NCBI GenBank assembly: GCA_947685225.1
Contig: CANTUV010000072.1
Coordinates: 4,402,001-4,466,000 of the forward strand
Length of the DNA: 64,000 bases
DNA from: Garcia nutans
Taxonomy: Eukaryota > Streptophyta > Magnoliopsida > Malpighiales > Euphorbiaceae
Reading direction: 5' to 3'
Shown here: in pieces, positions 1 through 11,610 of the stretch
Numbering within the stretch: position 1 is the stretch's first letter
How the letters are laid out: each line of letters opens with the position of its first letter
The notes under the pieces: model-generated
The model's database searches: none
What the model was told of the DNA's origin: nothing
The model's input: only the letters and a program-made list of their open reading frames with translations
Translations under genes and position numbers: made by a program

Positions 1-33
1 TGACAACAAAGACAGACTCGGGCCCAACAGACA

Positions 34-471
34 CTAATATGTTATTCAAAGTTCAGAGTTTCTGCATTGGTCCATAATCACAATGATCAAGCCCGTAGGC
101 AATATATCTCATATCTCTATCCATGGATAGCGTAACAAACCCAGTCTCTTGGATCATCAACTCAGCTAAACTCGAGGAGATCCTCAACCCGGCTAGACTG
201 TTACTACAATTCACATTTCACATTTTATCAAGTAACAGACCCAGTCTCTTGGATCTCAATTCATCTCAATGCAAAGAGATCCTCAACCCGGCAAGACTGT
301 TACCTTTCATTTATTTCGTATCAATAATTCACATAGTGTAACAGACCCAGTCTCTTGGACCTCAATTCACTCAAATTGAAGAGATCCTCAACCCGGCAAG
401 ACTGTTACATTTTCACATTTTCTAGGCATGCCGCCAAATCCAGAACTCTGAAAATTGAATCAACATATTAG
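34..471 (-). repeat. Inverted-repeat cassette enclosing a minisatellite (family 1 LTR)
   Basis: The left arm at 34-60 (CTAATATG...TTCAGAGTT) is answered by an inverted arm at 444-471 (AACTCTGAAAATTGAAT...CATATTAG). Between them are about three units of roughly 100 bp starting near 139, 241 and 345, each with CCAGTCTCTTGGA and CCTCAACCCGGC. GGCATGCC lies just inside the right arm, at about 425-432, and GGGCCC just outside the left arm. Confidence 0.8.
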
Positions 472-504
472 ACACAAAATCTTTTCATTTTCATTTCATT
501 CTCA

Positions 505-665
505 ATTGAATTATCATAGCCAATAACAATGGCTTGACATCTCATTTGAATCACTATAGCCAATCACATTGGCTTCATATCTCATTTGAATCATCATAGT
601 CAATCACAATGGCTTCACATCACATTTGAATTATCATAGCCAATAACAATGGCTTCACATCATAT
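505..665. repeat. CCAAT-containing imperfect palindromic repeats
   Basis: About four units of roughly 45 bp, each centred on AGCCAATNACAATGGCT, an imperfect palindrome carrying CCAAT and its inverse. The same kind of unit recurs in the LTRs at 10072-10135, 17590-17655, 31270-31290 and 51700-51850. Confidence 0.75.
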
Positions 666-1031
666 CATGTCTCAAATCATACTATAATATTTCATTATTC
701 AATTATACATAATCAATTATCTCATCATATCCTTTACATTATAAAGTACATCATTCATATAACACATTACAATTCACTAGATTCACAATGCATATAACAT
801 AACATTGTTTATATAATATCATATGCATCTTCATTACCATCAAAAGTATGATCAATCATTGATATACACATATATAATTTACCTTATTCATAGATTTGGA
901 ATCCTCAATATACATTAGTTTAGGTCATCTTTGTTCAAGTATATTTAAAGTGTAGATACAAAAAGACCTTTGGAGGATTCAACAATGTAAGAATAATCAA
1001 GAATAAATATCCTTAGCCAACACACTCAAGG

Positions 1032-1286
1032 GACACGGCCAAGCTTGTGGCCGTGTCTCACAACACCAATTCAAACAGTAGCAAACACGGGCAATGGACA
1101 CGGCCAAGCCAGTGGCCGTGTCTCTCAACACCAAGAATCCAGTAGCAGACACGGGCAAGGGACACGGCCGTGTCTCTCAACATAAAATAGGCAGTGGCAA
1201 ACACAGTCAAGGGACACGGCCAAGCCAGTGGCCGTGTCTCTCCAAAATCATCCAACACGGCCAAGTTTGTCCTAACTTGGCCGTGT
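1032..1286. repeat. Five GC-rich hairpins (GACACGGCC / GGCCGTGTC)
   Basis: Perfect inverted repeats lie at 1032-1057, 1097-1122, 1161-1174 (a 14-bp palindrome), 1213-1238 and 1255-1286 (13-bp stem ACACGGCCAAGTT). They form a GC-rich island in an AT-rich LTR. Loop lengths differ while the stems are kept. Comparable islands occur in the LTRs at 10505-10725, 18025-18245, 27427-27720 and 51125-51290. Confidence 0.8.
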
Positions 1287-1799
1287 CTCTCATAACTTGG
1301 TCGTGTCCTTCAATGATTTAAAGACCAAAAACTTCAAAATTCATCCAAGCCCTTTAAAATTCACACCACAACCATCTTAATCATCATCTTTGTTAATATT
1401 TATCAATTTCCTATCACTTTAACATTTATATAACTTCATTATATCATCATAATAATCAATATATATATATCACTATAATCAATTACTCAAAGTACCAATT
1501 CATTTATACTAAACTCTAACTCAACAATTTATCATCATCCTCACAAATACCCCAACTTATCATCACTCAAATATCAATTCAACACATTTACATACTTCAA
1601 TCTTTCATTATCATCATCTTACACACCAACCATAACCTCAATCAAAAGAAATCAAGACAAGAAGATAAAGGCTTACATATATATATAATCAATAAAATCA
1701 ACTCAAGAGATGAGTACTTACATGAATAGCTTGCCAAATCTTCAACTCCACTAGCAAATCTCTTGATATCTTTAATCTTTGGTGTAAATAGAAGCAAAA

Positions 1800-1931
1800 T
1801 CACCTTTCTCTCTCTAGCTTCTTTCTCTCTCTCCAACTCTCTCTCTCTCTCACACACAAAGAAGAAAAGACGAAGAAGAAGAAGAAGAAAGAATGAATGA
1901 ATTCTCTTCCTTCTTTCATTCTTATCTCAAA

Positions 1932-1969
<38 letters not shown>

Positions 1970-1993
1970 TAACAATAATAATAATAATAATTT
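1800..1993. repeat. Simple repeats: CT-rich, GAA-rich and (AAT)n
   Basis: A CTCTCT-rich stretch (about 1805-1852) is followed by a GAAGAA stretch (1861-1892) and an AAT/AAC microsatellite (about 1940-1992). All lie inside the family 1 LTR. Confidence 0.85.
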
Positions 1994-2248
1994 CTCAATT
2001 AATCTCCACCTCATAAATTTCCTTTGACTTTCTTCTTCTCTTTTCTTTTTGTCCTTATCATCATTATTATTATAATTAATTATATATATATAACTCACTT
2101 TTCCTATCCCCAATTTATCTCTCATGTATATGTAATGTATATGTATATGTCTTTTATATTGTAATTATATTTCCCAAATATACATATACATTACGTCCAA
2201 ATGCAACAATAACTCCAAAACTTTTAGGGCATATCTTGGGATATTACA

Positions 2249-2782
2249 TCATGTCGTGAGCATCATGTAATTTATTTTATTTTAAAATTTTTGGACCAAT
2301 GTAAAGGACACGTTTCCACCTTTCAGTGGGTGTCCCATTTAGTTTTAGACATGGACAATGGAAGGACATGTTTCCATCCTCGGATGGGTGTCCATTTATT
2401 TGCTTTGTTTGGACATTGCTTTGATTTTTATATAATGATGCTTTATTTTAATTGTTGCATGTAATATGGATAATGTTATTATACTTAAGAATTTTATAAT
2501 ATTAAGACCTGCAAAGGAGGCTGGTTCCAATGAACCGGGCGTTGTGGGGGGTGCTGGGCCATTTCTAACCTTCCCCACACGTACCCAACTTTTCAAACCC
2601 ATTAGAGGGTTGGGGATTCCTTAGGAATTGAATAATCCACCCCTTTCTTTTTCTGGCCCATCCGGGTGGCGACTCCATTTTCTTCAGGCTTAGGCCTATG
2701 TTCTCTAAGGCCCCAAGCCTAAACAGTGCCGAAGTTGCAAGAACCATTCCACCGTGAGTGGGGGCAAGAATCTCCGCTCACA
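2249..2782 (+). repeat. Tat/Ogre-like LTR 1, 3' part
   Basis: This matches the distal part of the LTRs ending at 42518 and 63216: two long hairpins (2306-2335 with GGACAC/GTGTCC and 2364-2393 with GGACA/TGTCC), the hairpin at 2521-2538, and the terminal GGGGGCAAGAATCTCCGCTCACA-type end at 2782. Its 5' part is cut away where the family 1 LTR is inserted. Confidence 0.75.
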
Positions 2783-4769
2783 CCTACATAATCACGAGTG
2801 TCTAGGTCCAAGTTAATCTTAGAACATGCTTTGATGGAATTTCAAGGTGAATTTGAACTCTGCTTATTTTAGGGAGAGATGATCTAAGCATTGTTTTATA
2901 AGCCAAAAACTACTATCCTCCCATATTAACATCAATCCTTAGTTTGTCCCCTTGAGCTTTCATGATATTTTAGCTTGCTCTTTAATGGCTTGTAAGCCCG
3001 ATAACCTACCCTGAGTTGTTGGGACTCTTATGACAAATCTAAAGATCACTAAGGTGAAGAAGTAAGAAAATCAAAGAAAGGAATGCATAGTCAAGGCCAT
3101 AAGGATAGTTGATGTTCTCAAGATCATGAGGGTAGTCGAAGTTCACCTGATACTGGACCTAATATCTCCAATTTATTAAGATGACATCAGGGCAACTAAT
3201 GATTTATCCTTGTTAAAGCAAACTCACTCTACTCCACTCGACCATTGTTAGAAGCATAGAATGATGCAGATAAAACAATCTTCTTAAAGTTAGACCCAAA
3301 AAATAGAAAAAAAAATAACCAAAAAAATACAAAAAAATATAAAAAAAAGAAGAAAAAAGGCAAAAACAAAAAGAGAAAGAGAGAAAAAAAAATAAACAAA
3401 ACAAAAAATGGGTCCTGAGTTTGTGCAAAAGCAAAAGGAAAAGATGAAGATCATTTTAATCAGTTGTATATTTATTTCAAGGAGATAAAAGGAAATTGGA
3501 GTCTAGCAAGATTGCTCCCAGTTGCCTATGGCTCCAACAGAAGATTTTATTGTGAAGGTTTGTCAGTAATGTCACATCAGCTCCAATCTTAAAATGGCCT
3601 TCACTTAAACTATGTCCCTTATAGACCCCGTTTCAAGCCCATTAAAGACTTGTTAATCTCTCTTAGTAAGAAGAGTCTATTAGTTGAGAGAGTTCGGATA
3701 AGCAGGCATATGAGATAGACAATATTTAATCTCAATGAGACTTTGGCCAAGTAATGTGTATATGCCTATCTGAAGTGCAACAGTTCTTGCATAAATAGAA
3801 ATGATTCCCCAGTTTAGTACGATAACTAGGGTTGTCATGTTATAGATATGTTAATTTGGAAAATTGCGTCCTGAGGTATAAAGACACTGATTTGCCAAAG
3901 CCAAAATATGGTTTTAAGATTTTAAAAAAAGTGTGTTTTTGTCATACAAAGCCATCAAGTTAAGGGAAGCATGGTGAACCGTCAAACCTCCAAGGACACA
4001 TTGGGCAAAGTAAATGATTATTGGCAAGGTTATGAAGAAACTACCAATTGACATGCTGAATCATAGTTTGAAATGGATGTATCTCTGACTATGCTATTTA
4101 GGCCTCACCACTCATGTTTTCAACATAATGGAAATAAAAGCCATGAATGTGAATTTTTCTGCCATTCCAATGCAAGATCTGAATGAGCATCTAGAAGGAA
4201 TCCGTGAGAACACTTCAGCTGATCACCTCAGTCTGTGAGTCAGTAGAACCACTGTAAGTGTTATTCATGCATATCATGCATACATAAGCATTTCACACTG
4301 CATTTTTTGTCTTGTGTTCCTATTCTTTGTCAAAGTAAACAACAGGTAATCTATGATTCAAAAATGAAGTGGATATGGAGTCAGGGGGCATGGAAGACCC
4401 ATTGCTTGAGAAAGATTAAGTCATTTTTCAAAAGAAAGAATAAATGCATGCTTGTACGAAGAACTAGACAATGCAAACATCAATATGAGTCTTCATGGGA
4501 AAAATCATTGGTTTGAGCCTACAAAGGGGGAAAAGTTTTTCCTTTAAATTTTTTTAGTTTATGTGTGTACAAAATATTTCCAGACTCACTTTCAATATTT
4601 TGCCACGCAGGGGGCAAGGAGAAGACATAAAGGCCAACAAAAAATAGCTGAATTTTTTGCAAAAGGAAGAATAAAAAGAACAAAATAAGAAGAAAGTAAG
4701 AACTCCAAAAGAATGAAGATGCAAAAGACAAAAGATCAGTCAAGCTAGAAGAGCTGAAGCCAATATAGG

Positions 4770-5400
4770 ACAAATATCCAAGGATAAAGACCTATTTTTT
4801 GAAGGATAAAGACCCAATCTCTAAAGGATAAAGATCCATTTTTGAAGGGTAAAGACCAGATCTCCAAAGGATAAAGATCCATTTTTGAAGGGTAAAGACC
4901 CAATATCCAAAGGATAAAGATCCCTTTTTGAAGGGTAAAGACCAGATCTACAAAAGATAAATATCCATTTTTGAAGGGTAAAGACCCAATCTCCAAAGGA
5001 TAAAGATCCATTTTTGAAGGGTAAAGATCCAACCTCCAAAGGATAAAAATCCATTTTTGAAGGGTAAAGACCCAATCTCCAAAGGATAAAGAATAATTTT
5101 TGAAGGATAAAGACCTGATCTCCAAAGGATAAAGATCCATTTTGAAGGATAAAGACCTGATCTCCAAAGGATAAAGATCCATTTTGAAGGATAAAGATCA
5201 ATTTTTGAAGGATAAAGACCTGATCTCCAAAGGATGAAGATCCATTTTGAAGGATGAAGACCCGACATCTAAAGGATGAATATCCATTTTAAAGGGTGGA
5301 GACCCGATCTCCAAAGGGTGAAGACCTAGTGACAAAGGATGAAGATCCAAGGTCCAAGGATGAAGAACCACTTTGAGGGTGAAGACCCACAATCCATTAA
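4770..5400. repeat. Tandem array A: alternating ~21-bp hairpin units
   Basis: About 15 dimers of roughly 42 bp alternate a unit with GGATAAAGATCC and a unit with GGGTAAAGACCC. Each is a short inverted repeat with a 4-base loop. Towards the 3' end the loop becomes GAAG (GGATGAAGATCC, GGGTGAAGACCC). The minus strand reads open over hundreds of bases in several frames, which follows from the period; I do not regard it as coding. Homologous arrays lie at 20340-20515, 47700-48310 and 49090-49430. Confidence 0.85.
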
Positions 5401-5597
5401 AGAATGGAACAACCGATTAGAAGAAAGCCAAAATTCACAGATGACAGAAGGTCAGTCCAGTTAGAAGAGCTAGAGTTGATCCATTGAAGAATGAAGCAAG
5501 TGGCTAGAAGAAAGTCACGATGAAAGATTAATTAGCTTAAAGAGCTAAAATTAATTGGCTAGAAGAAAGCCAGAATCCTCAACTGATAAGGGTCAAT

Positions 5598-6240
5598 CAA
5601 ATCCAGTATCGTGTCGAGAACCCAGATTCAGTTTCAAATTAAGAATCCAAATCAAGTTTAGGGTTGAGAACTGAAAAATCAAATCTCGGGTCCAAGTACC
5701 GAATCTTAGATCCAAGTACCCAAATTAAATTCAGTCTTGGGTCTAAGTACCTAGTCTTGGGTCCAAGTACCCAAATCAAATTCAGTCTTGGGTCCAAGTA
5801 TCTAGTCTCGGGTCCAAGTACCCAAATCAAATTATGTCATGGGTCTAAGTACCCAGTCCCGAGTCCAAGTATCCAAATTAAATCCAATCTCGAATCGACA
5901 ACCCAAATCCAGTTTAGGGTCAAAAACCCAAAATCTAGTATCGTGGTCGAGAACCCAAATCAAGTTTAGGGTCGAGAACCCAAAATCCAATCTTGGGTCA
6001 AGAACTCAAATTCAGTTTAGGATCAAGAACCTAAAATCCAGTCTCAGGTCAAGAACCCAAATCTAGTTTAGGATCAAGAACCTAAAATTAAATCTTAGGT
6101 CCAAGTATCCAATCTCCTAGACACAAATCAAATTACTTTTGAGTCCAAAACTCATTCCGGGTCTAGAACCTAAATCAAATCACATCTCGGGTCTAGAACC
6201 CAAACCAACAGCAACCTTGGATCGAGAACCCATCCTCATC
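5598..6240. repeat. Tandem array B: GGGTCGAGAACCC-type units
   Basis: About 22 degenerate units of 25-30 bp, each with a stem such as TTGGGT...ACCCAA around CGAGA or CCAAGT. Some units at 6008-6090 have TTTAGG...CCTAAA instead, a paired change. Related arrays: 20690-21420 and 47160-47650 (reverse). Confidence 0.85.
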
Positions 6241-6300
6241 CAAAATCAGCTCAAATTCATGTTGCTTTTCACTCTTTTCTACTAAAGTCTCAGATCATTC

Positions 6301-6315
6301 AAGTAGGGGGCAAAC
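6301..6315 (+). other. Polypurine tract before Tat LTR 2
   Basis: AAGTAGGGGGCAAAC directly precedes the LTR start TGTAGACCC at 6316. The preceding block TTGCTTTTCACTC...CTCAGATC is also found before the LTR starts at 21505, 21695 and, reversed, at 47073. Confidence 0.75.
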
Positions 6316-7350
6316 TGTAGACCCTTGATTTTGGCCCTGACTAGTCCGTGGCCTGAATCATAAACCTTTTGATCAGATGGTATAATTTAATTGGATGGCT
6401 GAATCTTTAAAACCCTAAAGAAGTTTATTTTAAAGGTTGAGTCGATGTTAGGGTATTTAGGGCTCTATCTAAGTCAAACTGGGCCTCCTAATTCAATATG
6501 GCATAGCCCATTTCAAATTGGGATGTCCTAATTCGATATGGGATATGGGATAGTCCCATATCATATTAGGAAGCCCCATTTCTATATGGGATAGTCCTAT
6601 ATCGAATTAGAACCTTCCCAATTCCATATGGGACCTTAGTTTGGCCCCCATATCGAATTGGGCCTTCCCTACTTTGATATGGAGCTTATTAATTTTGAGG
6701 AGATGGGGGAGTCTGACATGGTCTCGGTTTGCCACGAGTTCAAGTTATTTTAATTCAATATGCATCAGTAATCCATTTTTAAAATGGGAAGCTTCCATGA
6801 TGTTTAACCTAATACACCCTTATAAATACAGCTTTTAAAATCTTTAGAGGTGACCTTCAGAACGATTAGCAACATCAGCAACTATTAGCAACTTTCAACA
6901 AGAGGAAGCAATAAGAAAGTAAGGACTATCAACAATTATCAGGGAAAAGGAAAACAATAAACACAAAATCATCAAAGATATAGAACCATACAAAGGCAGT
7001 GACATACTGTCTTGGTCTTGCTCAACTAGAATTTGAAGTGTTGTAAGCAGAAGCTTGATCAACGCAATTGTGGTGGAGCCAACAAATGATGGTACACTCT
7101 AAATCAATCCAATATAAGATGTTTTGATGGTTTTTAAATATTGAATGAATTTTATCTTTTGCCTAAATTAATTCCAGCATATTATATTCACCACTTTTAT
7201 TAGTTTTACATGAAGCATATTTTGATGATGTTGTTTGTACTTCATGCAAAATAAATCCAGTAATCTTTCAGTTACAGTAACTTGATCATATTCAATTGAT
7301 GTTTTTTTTTTAATTTAAAAAGATCTTGTAGCTCCATTCTATATAAATAT
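6316..7350 (+). repeat. Tat/Ogre-like LTR 2, first segment
   Basis: Begins TGTAGACCCTTGATTTTGGC and aligns with LTR 7 (61271 onward). It carries the ATATGGGATAG-type palindromes (6490-6660), a likely promoter region ending in TATAAATACAG (about 6821), and GGTGGAGCCAACAAATGATGG (about 7072). It is interrupted at 7350 by the solo LTR; LTR 7 continues uninterrupted across the equivalent point near 62270. Confidence 0.8.
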
Positions 7351-8670
7351 TGTAACATCCCCACACAATTCTCAGATAAAATTGTCAGAGAATGTTACTC
7401 GATATACTATTAGTACTCTAACAAATTCATTGACAAAGTTTTCTTTAAAAATGTTACTAATAAAAATCTTCAAATAATAATACAATTTGTATAATACAGC
7501 ACTTATAAATCCAACATTTAAACCAATCTCCAATATCTCCAATAATCCAATTTCTGATTATAAATTAGATAACCATCATAAGTTTGTCAAATCAAATAAA
7601 TATATAATACATTGCTTTATTTGATAATCATTCACTAGAATCTCAAACTTCATCCTCTAAATACATATATTCCTTTCATGTTTACAAATTTGTACAATCT
7701 CTCAAATAGCCAAACTAAATTGTATATATACATTTCATAATTTATGAGTACAATATACAAAAGATCTCTATATGTACTATAGATAATTTCCTGAGATCCT
7801 TAATTCCACTTCTTAACTTGCTCCGATGACCTAATACCTGCGTGTCAGAAAACAATTCTAACACGCTAAGCAAAGCTTAGTGGTGCATGTATAAATATAT
7901 TTTATCACTTAATATTAAAGAAAAATATTTATGGAAATATAGTAATAACACTTAGTTTTAAGAAATATTTCAATATATTAACTATTTTCAATAACAAACA
8001 AATATAATATTTTGATTACACAAAATAATAACTTTAACTTTATAAAAGTCAACATGTTATACTATACTTTCGGTATTACAACTTTTCTCTTTATGAATCA
8101 TTTTATTTAAAACTTGCTTTCTCATTTGATAACATTGCTCACAATATTCTTATTTTGTTTTTTAGTAAGTCTTACTTTTCAATTTCTCTCTTCTTCTCTC
8201 TTTTCCCTCATTTTCTTTGATCACTTGCTGATAATCTCACCTGTTCTAGCTTATTCTTTAAAAAACTCATAGCTAGATGTGATTTTCTCTTAAATTTTAG
8301 CCAAATTCTTGAAAAGAAGGAAGAAAGAAGGAGCTTTGGTGGTGTTGGGGATGATGATCGTGGATGATGAAGCAAGAAGAAAGCAGAGAGTTCTACACAC
8401 ACACATGTCCACATATATATATATATATAATATGTTCAATCAAGTGTGGTCAATCTCATCTTAGTTATGGTGCACCCTCACCCTTAGCCTTTGGTTCAAA
8501 TTCAATTTTTAGTCCCATAAAACTGTAAAAATAATTTCTTCAGTAAATTTTGAGATATACTATTCACTATTCTCTACTTATAGCATTTATCCACATTACT
8601 TTTATCACTATACATTATCAATTATCAATATTAGTTAAAAAGTTCCATGTTTAAAATCTTGACCCTTACA
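7351..8670 (-). repeat. Solo LTR, family 2, in Tat LTR 2 (TSD AATAT)
   Basis: On the plus strand it runs from TGTAACATCCCC at 7351 to CCCTTACA at 8670, flanked by AATAT at 7346-7350 and 8671-8675. The homologous Tat LTR at about 62270 is an empty site with a single AATAT. There is no internal domain, so this is a single LTR, in minus orientation judging from the double hairpin at 7837-7886. Its minus strand aligns with the LTR at 26754-28851 over the GTTATGGTGCACC/CTAAGATGAGATTG region and the TTCTTCC-rich region. Confidence 0.88.
7837..7886 (-). other. Double-hairpin element in family 2 LTR
   Basis: On the minus strand a first stem CTAAGC-TTT-GCTTAG (7866-7880) is followed by a second stem GCGTGT...ACACGC (7840-7845 with 7861-7866). 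Its position and flanks (CCAC before, AGG after) match the elements at 9420, 16934, 28405, 30425, 37507, 52608 and 59208. Confidence 0.75.
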
Positions 8671-8988
8671 AATATTCACCAAAAATTAATTGTTAAAATA
8701 ATTTGAAAGCTTCTTTGAGTAGCAAAAATATTTTCTAAAAACCTAATTCTCACAAACCCTAAATCCCAATTTATCTAGTTTTTTAATTTTCACAGTAGCT
8801 AAATCCTTTTAAATAAATAAATATATATAATGTTAATTTTCTAAATCAAAATCCTATTTTCTAAATCTAAACCCTCTAAACCCTAATTTTATTCAAGAAA
8901 CCCTAATTGAAGTATAAACCCTATATTTATATATCTATTGCTTTACTTAAGTTTGGATGCATGCTTATTACATGTCTTGAAGGATGAT
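8671..8988 (+). repeat. Tat/Ogre-like LTR 2, second segment
   Basis: Continuation of LTR 2 between two insertions. It is CCCTAA-rich with no array and matches 62271-62578. It ends with the ATGAT TSD of the chromovirus at 8984-8988. Confidence 0.82.
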
Positions 8989-9418
8989 TGTAACACCCCC
9001 ACATCCAATACATTCACACTACATACACCACAATGTAGTATACATGCATCGAATATAGGAATGCTACGGATTTTCTTAACATTCAAAACATTTCCAATGA
9101 TACTATAATCTTTCTCATTATACATAATAGAAAAATAAGTGATTAACCTGTAATATAAAACAAAGTAGATATATATATATACATATACTTAATACGCAGC
9201 GGAATTTAAAAACTATTTACATATAGGAAAACATTTAAATATTTATATTTACAAATGTACATATATTCACATTATAAACAATACTTTACAAAATATTAAA
9301 AGAGTTATACATGATTGGCAAATCTTCTCTGATCTTTAAGTTCCAAAGTAATCTCTTCAAAGTCTACTCTCACTCGGTCTTGAAGATCTCTCAGGTTCAA
9401 CTCTATCAACTCTATCAC

Positions 9419-9462
9419 TTGCGCGATCAACACTATCGCGCTAAGCCAACGGCTTAGTAGTA
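9419..9462 (-). other. Double-hairpin element, chromovirus left LTR
   Basis: On the minus strand a first stem CTAAGCC-GTT-GGCTTAG (9441-9457) abuts a second stem GCGCGAT...ATCGCGC (9421-9441). One flank here reads CTTGCGCG where the right LTR has CCTGCGCG. Confidence 0.8.
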
Positions 9463-9669
9463 CAAAACATGCTTGTATGCTATGCAATGTCACACATTCC
9501 ATTAATATCAACATCATAAGTGAAGAGCTAACATCAAACCTTTGCCTTTCATAAATCATAATCATATAAGCATATCACATCTCAAAGTCCTTTCATGAAT
9601 TTCATTATTCAATTATTTTACCATCAATGAATCATATATAAACAAAGACAAGCATGGGCCCAAAACATA

Positions 9670-10019
9670 CTAATATGCCATTCAATTTTCAGAATGCTTT
9701 GGTTTTATCACATTTATCATTATCACATATACCCAACTAGGCTTCAAGGATTAGGTTCAACCAAGCTTCAAGGGGAACAAAGCATGCTAAGTCTCAACCC
9801 AACTTGGCTTCAAGAACCAAACCCAACCTAGCTTCAAGGGTTGTAACATCTCAATTAGGCTTCAAGGACTAGACCCAGCCAAGCTTCAAGGGGAGTAAAA
9901 CATGTTAAACTTCAACCCAAATTGGCTTCAAGGATCAAGCCCAACCTAACTTCAAGAGATTGTTACTATCATTAGGCATGCCACCAACAACAAACTCTGA
10001 AAATGGAATAACACATTAG
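9670..10019 (-). repeat. Inverted-repeat cassette with CTTGGCTTCAAGG minisatellite (left LTR)
   Basis: Arms CTAATATGCCATTCAATTTT and AACTCTGAAAATGGAATAAC... enclose about six units of roughly 40 bp bearing CCAACTTGGCTTCAAGG or CCAAGCTTCAAGGGG. GGCATGCC at about 9975-9982 lies inside the second arm. Confidence 0.8.
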
Positions 10020-11610
10020 CCACACAACTCATTTATTAATTTGTTATCAATTTCATTCTCAAATGAATCAACATAGCCAATCACAATGGCTCTACATTTT
10101 ATTTGAATTATCATAGCCAATCACAATGGCTTTATATTCCATTTCATCTCAATTCACATCATAGCATTTCAATCTTTCATATACACAATCATTTGCATCA
10201 TCATGTCATTCACATTATTCATATTTATATATATCATCATTGATATAAACATAACAACACACATTGCTCATATAAATTAACAATGTAGTAATGCCACATT
10301 TATACTTACATACAATCATATAGGTTTTGTACTTACCTCAAAAGCAAATCACACCACTCTTAACACTTCCTTGTTCAAGATCCTTCTACCTCTTAGATTA
10401 ATGATCAAACACTATCTTCAAGACCTAAATCAAAAGTAATAGCATATACTTGCTTAGGGATACACAAGAGATAATCCAATTAGAAATTAATTAGGGCAAA
10501 CCCTAACCCTGACACGCTCACCCACACGGGCGTGTAATACCTACTGCCTCTCAACCATAACAACACGTCCAACATCATGAACGTGCTCCTGGCCGTGTAA
10601 ATTCTCCAAACTCACAGTAGCTATGACACGCTCAATAACACGGGCGTGTTACTGGTCGTGTCAAATCTACTACCTCCAACACAATTGACACGCCTAAAAA
10701 CCCTGGACGTGCTCATGGGCGTGTCCGGCCACAAATCAAGACTTCGGTCAAAACAACCAAACACTCAACAACACACTTCTATTCATTAACATTCCTCTTC
10801 AAACAATCTTAACAAAACATAATCAAAACTCATCTCAAACTTGCAACACACCAAAACAAGCCAAAACACACATCAAACACAAAACACAAAATCATCTCAA
10901 AACCCTCACCACATATACAACATCATCTCTTCCAACCACTTACTCTTTTCTTCAATCCATACTCAAAATCCATCATCAAATCACTCAAACACTTCTCACA
11001 TCTCAAAATCAACCAACACACTCTTAAAAATCTATCAAACTCAAATATCATTTCAAATAAGCACAAAGATCACAAGAGAACTTACCAAAATTATAAGACT
11101 TCTTGTATCATCCACTTGATCACTTCAATCTTCCTTCAATTTGAGTTAAACACCTCAAGATCTTCACTTTGTCTTTTTCTTTCCTTTATCTATGGAAGAG
11201 CCGGCCAAGATGAAGGAAAAAGAAGAAGAAAACACAAAGAACAATCAAGAAGCCCAAAGTCAACTCATCTTTAAATCTCCACCAAGTTTTTCAATTCAAG
11301 CAATTACCAAAACATCCTTTAACCACATGTTTTGATTTCCTTACAATCACTTGTCCTTTTAAGTCATTTCACAAATCTCCACTAAAAATATCTTCTTCCC
11401 TTGACCACATATTTGACCAACTTATATAATATATATATCACCATATAAACAACATATACACTTCTCTCTAAACCCTCTTTTCTTTCCCAAAACACATATA
11501 CATAAACATTCTTTTCCAAATTCTTTTCTTATCACATACATATACATTCAATCCAAAATACAACAACAACATAATCAAAAATTTTATGGCATGCATTGGG
11601 ATATTACAAT

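Larger units (their letters stand above)
1..2248 (-). repeat. LTR of chromovirus-type element, family 1 (cut by window edge)
   Basis: On the minus strand this LTR begins TGTAATATCCC at 2248 and runs leftwards out of the window. It has the module order of the other LTRs here: GGGCCC, an inverted-repeat pair around a minisatellite, GGCATGCC, CCAAT-type palindromic repeats, GC-rich hairpins, then an AT-rich part with simple repeats. To the right of 2248 the sequence is a Tat-type LTR, so 2248/2249 is an insertion boundary and the next five bases (TCATG) are the expected TSD. Because foreign LTR sequence lies on the TG side, this must be a 5' LTR or a solo LTR. No coding sequence is seen. Confidence 0.8.
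2783..6315 (+). mobile_element. Tat/Ogre-like internal remnant, 3' untranslated region
   Basis: Non-coding 3' part of a Tat-like element leading into LTR 2. No reverse transcriptase, integrase or gag fragment is seen. Landmarks shared with 19659-21504, 47074-48902 (reverse), 48903-49430 and 60227-61270 include CCCTTATAGACC (about 3618), a purine-rich stretch (3300-3400), GCAGGGGGCAAGGAG (about 4608), two tandem arrays and the pre-LTR block ending at the PPT. Most of the internal domain between LTR 1 and this tail is missing, since it joins the LTR 1 end directly and has no PBS. Confidence 0.65.
8989..11608 (-). repeat. Chromovirus 3' LTR (left copy)
   Basis: 2620 bp from TGTAACACCCCC to GGGATATTACA. 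Along the plus strand it contains a double hairpin (9419-9462), inverted-repeat arms (9670-9694 and 9993-10019) around CTTGGCTTCAAGG-type repeats, CCAAT palindromes (10072-10135), a GC-rich CACGGGCGTGT island (10505-10725), a CACAAAAC-rich region and an AT-rich end. It lacks four bases beside the left arm compared with the right copy. Confidence 0.93.

Noticed and set aside
4745..5268. Overlapping open frames of up to 145 codons on the minus strand
   Set aside because: They arise from array A, whose period keeps several frames open at once. The peptides are mere repeats of the unit, and the homologous arrays do not keep the frame.
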